Source: Rhodobacteraceae bacterium EL53 (GTDB taxonomy: Bacteria > Pseudomonadota > Alphaproteobacteria > Rhodobacterales > Rhodobacteraceae). From it: a DNA stretch of 64,000 nt. Positions 62,355 to 64,000 of this stretch are shown here, piece after piece. The position numbers and the translations under genes were made by a program. How positions within the stretch are numbered: the stretch's first letter is position 1; each line of letters starts with the position of its first letter. The notes below the pieces were generated by a model, which worked only from the letters and a program-made list of their open reading frames with translations, was not told where the DNA came from and did not search any database. Location of the stretch: contig OMPR01000016.1 of NCBI GenBank assembly GCA_900313015.1, positions 124,001-188,000 of the forward strand, read 5' to 3'.

Positions 62355-63049
62355 CCGCCAGATATCCGTCGCGCGGCACGTCTAGCCAGAATTTCGGATA
62401 CCACCAGCGCGCTCATCGCGATAGCAACGGACAGGATGACCAGCCTGAGGGCGGCCGTTTCTCCGCCGGGAACCTGCAGGAAGGTATAGATTGCGGAGGG
62501 CAGTGTTTGGGTCTGACCGGGAATGTTGGATACAAAAGTGATGGTTGCTCCGAACTCTCCCATCGCTTTTGCAAACCCGAGCACAACGCCTGCGATCAAG
62601 CCGGGCAGGATCAAAGGCAGGGTGATCGTTGCAAAGACCCAAAGACGCGATGCCCCAAGGGTTCCAGCGGCTTCTTCCAACTTTGGATCCACTGCTTCGA
62701 TGGCCAGTCGGATTGCCCGAACCGTTAGGGGGAACGCCATAATCGCAGCGGCCAAAACCGCGCCAGTCCAGCGAAATGCCAACACCAGGCCAAAGGTTTC
62801 CTCTAACCAACTGCCAATTGCACCGCGTCGCCCAAAGGTGAGCAACAGCAAATAGCCAGTAACAACCGGGGGTAAAATCAGTGGGAGGTGCACCAGCCCA
62901 TTCAGCAGTTGATGGCCGCGAAATTGCCACCGGGCCAACGCATAAGCGATAAAAACAGCTAAAGGCAGGCTTAGAGCTACGGCCCAGATCGAAACCTTGA
63001 GTGAGAGAAGCACGGCTTGCCATTCTTCTGGGCCGAACCCGTCCATCAT
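62351..63049 (-). CDS. modB: Molybdate ABC transporter permease
   Basis: 232 residues, five hydrophobic helices, with the MetI-fold EAA loop EEAAGTLGASRLWVFATITLP (residues near 130) of ModB. Overlaps modA and modC by 4 nt each. The channel for molybdate entry. Confidence 0.95.
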   Translation of the reverse strand: MMDGFGPEEWQAVLLSLKVSIWAVALSLPLAVFIAYALARWQFRGHQLLNGLVHLPLILPPVVTGYLLLLTFGRRGAIGSWLEETFGLVLAFRWTGAVLAAAIMAFPLTVRAIRLAIEAVDPKLEEAAGTLGASRLWVFATITLPLILPGLIAGVVLGFAKAMGEFGATITFVSNIPGQTQTLPSAIYTFLQVPGGETAALRLVILSVAIAMSALVVSEILARRAARRISGG

Positions 63050-63825
63050 TGTTCATCCCCAACTGTAATGAAACCGTGGGCTTGAAAGACGGCTGTGCTG
63101 TCTGGGCCTTGTAGATATTGCAGAAAAGCGCGGCCTGCGTCTGTGGCTTGATCAGAGATCGATGCAGCAGGGTAGAGTATCGGAGGATGGCTGCTTTCCG
63201 TAAAGAGATACAGTACTTTAACTTGGTCATCAGCGCGGTGATCTGTGTTATATACGATCCCCAGTGGGGCCTCTCCAATCGCGACAAGACGTAAAGCGGC
63301 GCGCACGTTGTCGGTTTGTGCGATCTGGGTTTTAATCGAATCCCACATCCCCAGAGATTGCAGAGCGGCCTTTGCGTAAATGCCAGCGGGGACTGCATCC
63401 ACCAAGGCCAGAGCCAACCGTTCAGTGCCTAGTTCTGTTTTCAGGTCGGTTGTGATATCAAAGGGCTCGGGCGCAGTGACTGAACCAACCAGCGCCAACC
63501 GATTGCGCAATAGATCAACACGGCTTCTCTCTTCGATCAAGCCGCTTTGCTCCAGCGTGTCCATCCAAGCCGAATTGGCCGAAATGAACAATTCCGCAGG
63601 GGCACCATATTGGATCTGTCGCGCTAATGCAGAGCTTCCGGCATAAGAGATGTGAATGCTGTGCGTGCTCTGTTCTTGGTATTGGAGCGCTATCTCATCA
63701 AGGGCGGTCTTAAGGCTGGCTGCCGCAAAAACGACGACAGGCTGTTGTGCGAGAGCGCTCTGACCACCAAAGAGGATAGCACAGGAGAAGATTTGAAAGA
63801 GCTTTAAGAGTTTTCGAAACTTCAA
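63046..63825 (-). CDS. modA: Molybdate-binding periplasmic protein
   Basis: 259 residues: signal peptide 1-26 (ending SALAQQ), then FAAASLKTALDEIA, HISYAGSSALARQI and VDAVPAGIYAKAALQSLGMW, the ModA oxyanion-binding motifs. I start at TTG 63825: AAGGAGG lies 5 nt before it, and the frame upstream (from 63855) would precede the signal peptide with charged residues. No modE repressor gene is adjacent. Molybdenum is required by SoxC in the sox cluster of this window. Confidence 0.93.
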   Translation of the reverse strand: MKFRKLLKLFQIFSCAILFGGQSALAQQPVVVFAAASLKTALDEIALQYQEQSTHSIHISYAGSSALARQIQYGAPAELFISANSAWMDTLEQSGLIEERSRVDLLRNRLALVGSVTAPEPFDITTDLKTELGTERLALALVDAVPAGIYAKAALQSLGMWDSIKTQIAQTDNVRAALRLVAIGEAPLGIVYNTDHRADDQVKVLYLFTESSHPPILYPAASISDQATDAGRAFLQYLQGPDSTAVFQAHGFITVGDEQ

Positions 63826-63906
63826 CGCGACCCTCCTTGCACATCGGTAGCACAAGATAGGCCAGACCGGCGGGGGTGAGTTTTATACGCGTGCCGCCGT
63901 TCCAAT

Positions 63907-64000
63907 TCAGGGCTCGATAAATTGGACGCCTGGGATACGCTGAATGGCAAAAACATCTTCGTCATAGAGTTCCGTCAGTTGGTCGACCAACTCTTCGGTC
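63907..64000 (-). CDS. C-terminal end of an unidentified protein
   Basis: Open from the right window edge to TGA at 63907: reads TEELVDQLTELYDEDVFAIQ then RIPGVQFIEP. About 31 codons, too little to name a family; codon use and lack of stops support a real gene continuing outside. Upstream of modA by about 80 bp. Confidence 0.5.
   Translation of the reverse strand, partial: TEELVDQLTELYDEDVFAIQRIPGVQFIEP

Noticed and set aside
62382-63398. 338-codon same-strand frame across modB and modA
   Set aside because: Out-of-frame shadow covering the coupled modA-modB junction; cysteine- and proline-rich nonsense composition.
1-64000. tRNA genes, CRISPR arrays, insertion sequences, integrases
   Set aside because: Looked for by eye on both strands; no TpsiC-like GTTCGAATC with a matching acceptor stem, no regularly spaced repeats and no transposase motif were found. 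A tRNA or repeat search program would settle this.

Overview
The window is a chromosomal stretch of an alphaproteobacterium, almost certainly a member of the Roseobacter group (Rhodobacterales). The pointers are a complete Paracoccus-type sox cluster, a bacterial NDUFA12 subunit, a DUF2312/GapR homologue, ScfR- and DUF6455-type genes, and many Tat signals and GGAGG ribosome sites. This taxonomy is an inference from gene content, not from a search. I see no tRNA, rRNA, CRISPR array, insertion sequence or phage gene.

Layout. 1-2.6 kb: 3' part of an RND efflux pump. 2.9-6.8 kb: PHA synthase, FabI and a MaoC-phosphotransacetylase fusion in one operon. 6.9-14.2 kb: carB, pabB-pabC and aspS. 14.3-21.5 kb: small housekeeping and unknown genes, including a response regulator coupled to a 46-residue membrane protein, methylmalonyl-CoA epimerase, the ruin of a histone-deacetylase-family gene, an M48 lipoprotein protease, a DUF6455 pair, a double-CDGSH protein and a PhnA protein. 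21.5-33.5 kb: the sox thiosulfate-oxidation cluster, soxS-soxR-soxT to the left and soxVWXYZABCDEF to the right. Palindromes ATTC-N8-GAAT lie before soxX, soxB and soxC, and SoxR carries the two cysteines of persulfide sensors. 33.6-41.8 kb: GlxA-type regulator, clpP-clpX, RidA, NDUFA12-MlaD-DUF2155, aat, accBC and a PAS-LuxR regulator. 41.9-46.2 kb: thiolase, acyl-CoA ligase and SDR operon plus a glycosyltransferase. 46.3-51.6 kb: a five-gene branched-chain/amide-type ABC importer. 51.8-57.8 kb: ScfR-like regulator, response regulator, two-helix membrane protein, SSF-STAC histidine kinase and an orphan FliM/FliN-like protein. 57.8-60.0 kb: a second sulfur module (DUF442 sulfur transferase, two half-size YeeE/YedE permeases, ETHE1-like persulfide dioxygenase). 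60.1-61.3 kb: an FNR/Dnr-type box before a 38-residue ORF and a 72-residue protein, then gapR. 61.3-63.8 kb: modABC molybdate importer. A partial gene ends the window.

How the genes fit together. The sox proteins oxidise thiosulfate in the periplasm. SoxCD needs a molybdenum cofactor, which the modABC importer could support. The ETHE1/DUF442/YeeE module would handle persulfide, and SoxR may control both sulfur modules because no separate BigR gene is present here. Several blocks concern acyl-CoA and short-chain acid metabolism: PhaC-FabI-MaoC/Pta, Mce, thiolase-ligase-SDR, accBC, ScfR and the CrbS/CbrA-like kinase.

The observations most worth a second look are the SoxR operator series, the deletion-frameshift ruin of the deacetylase gene, the FNR-box mini-operon, the small protein wedged between response regulator and SSF-kinase, and the micro-protein translationally coupled to the 14.4 kb response regulator.
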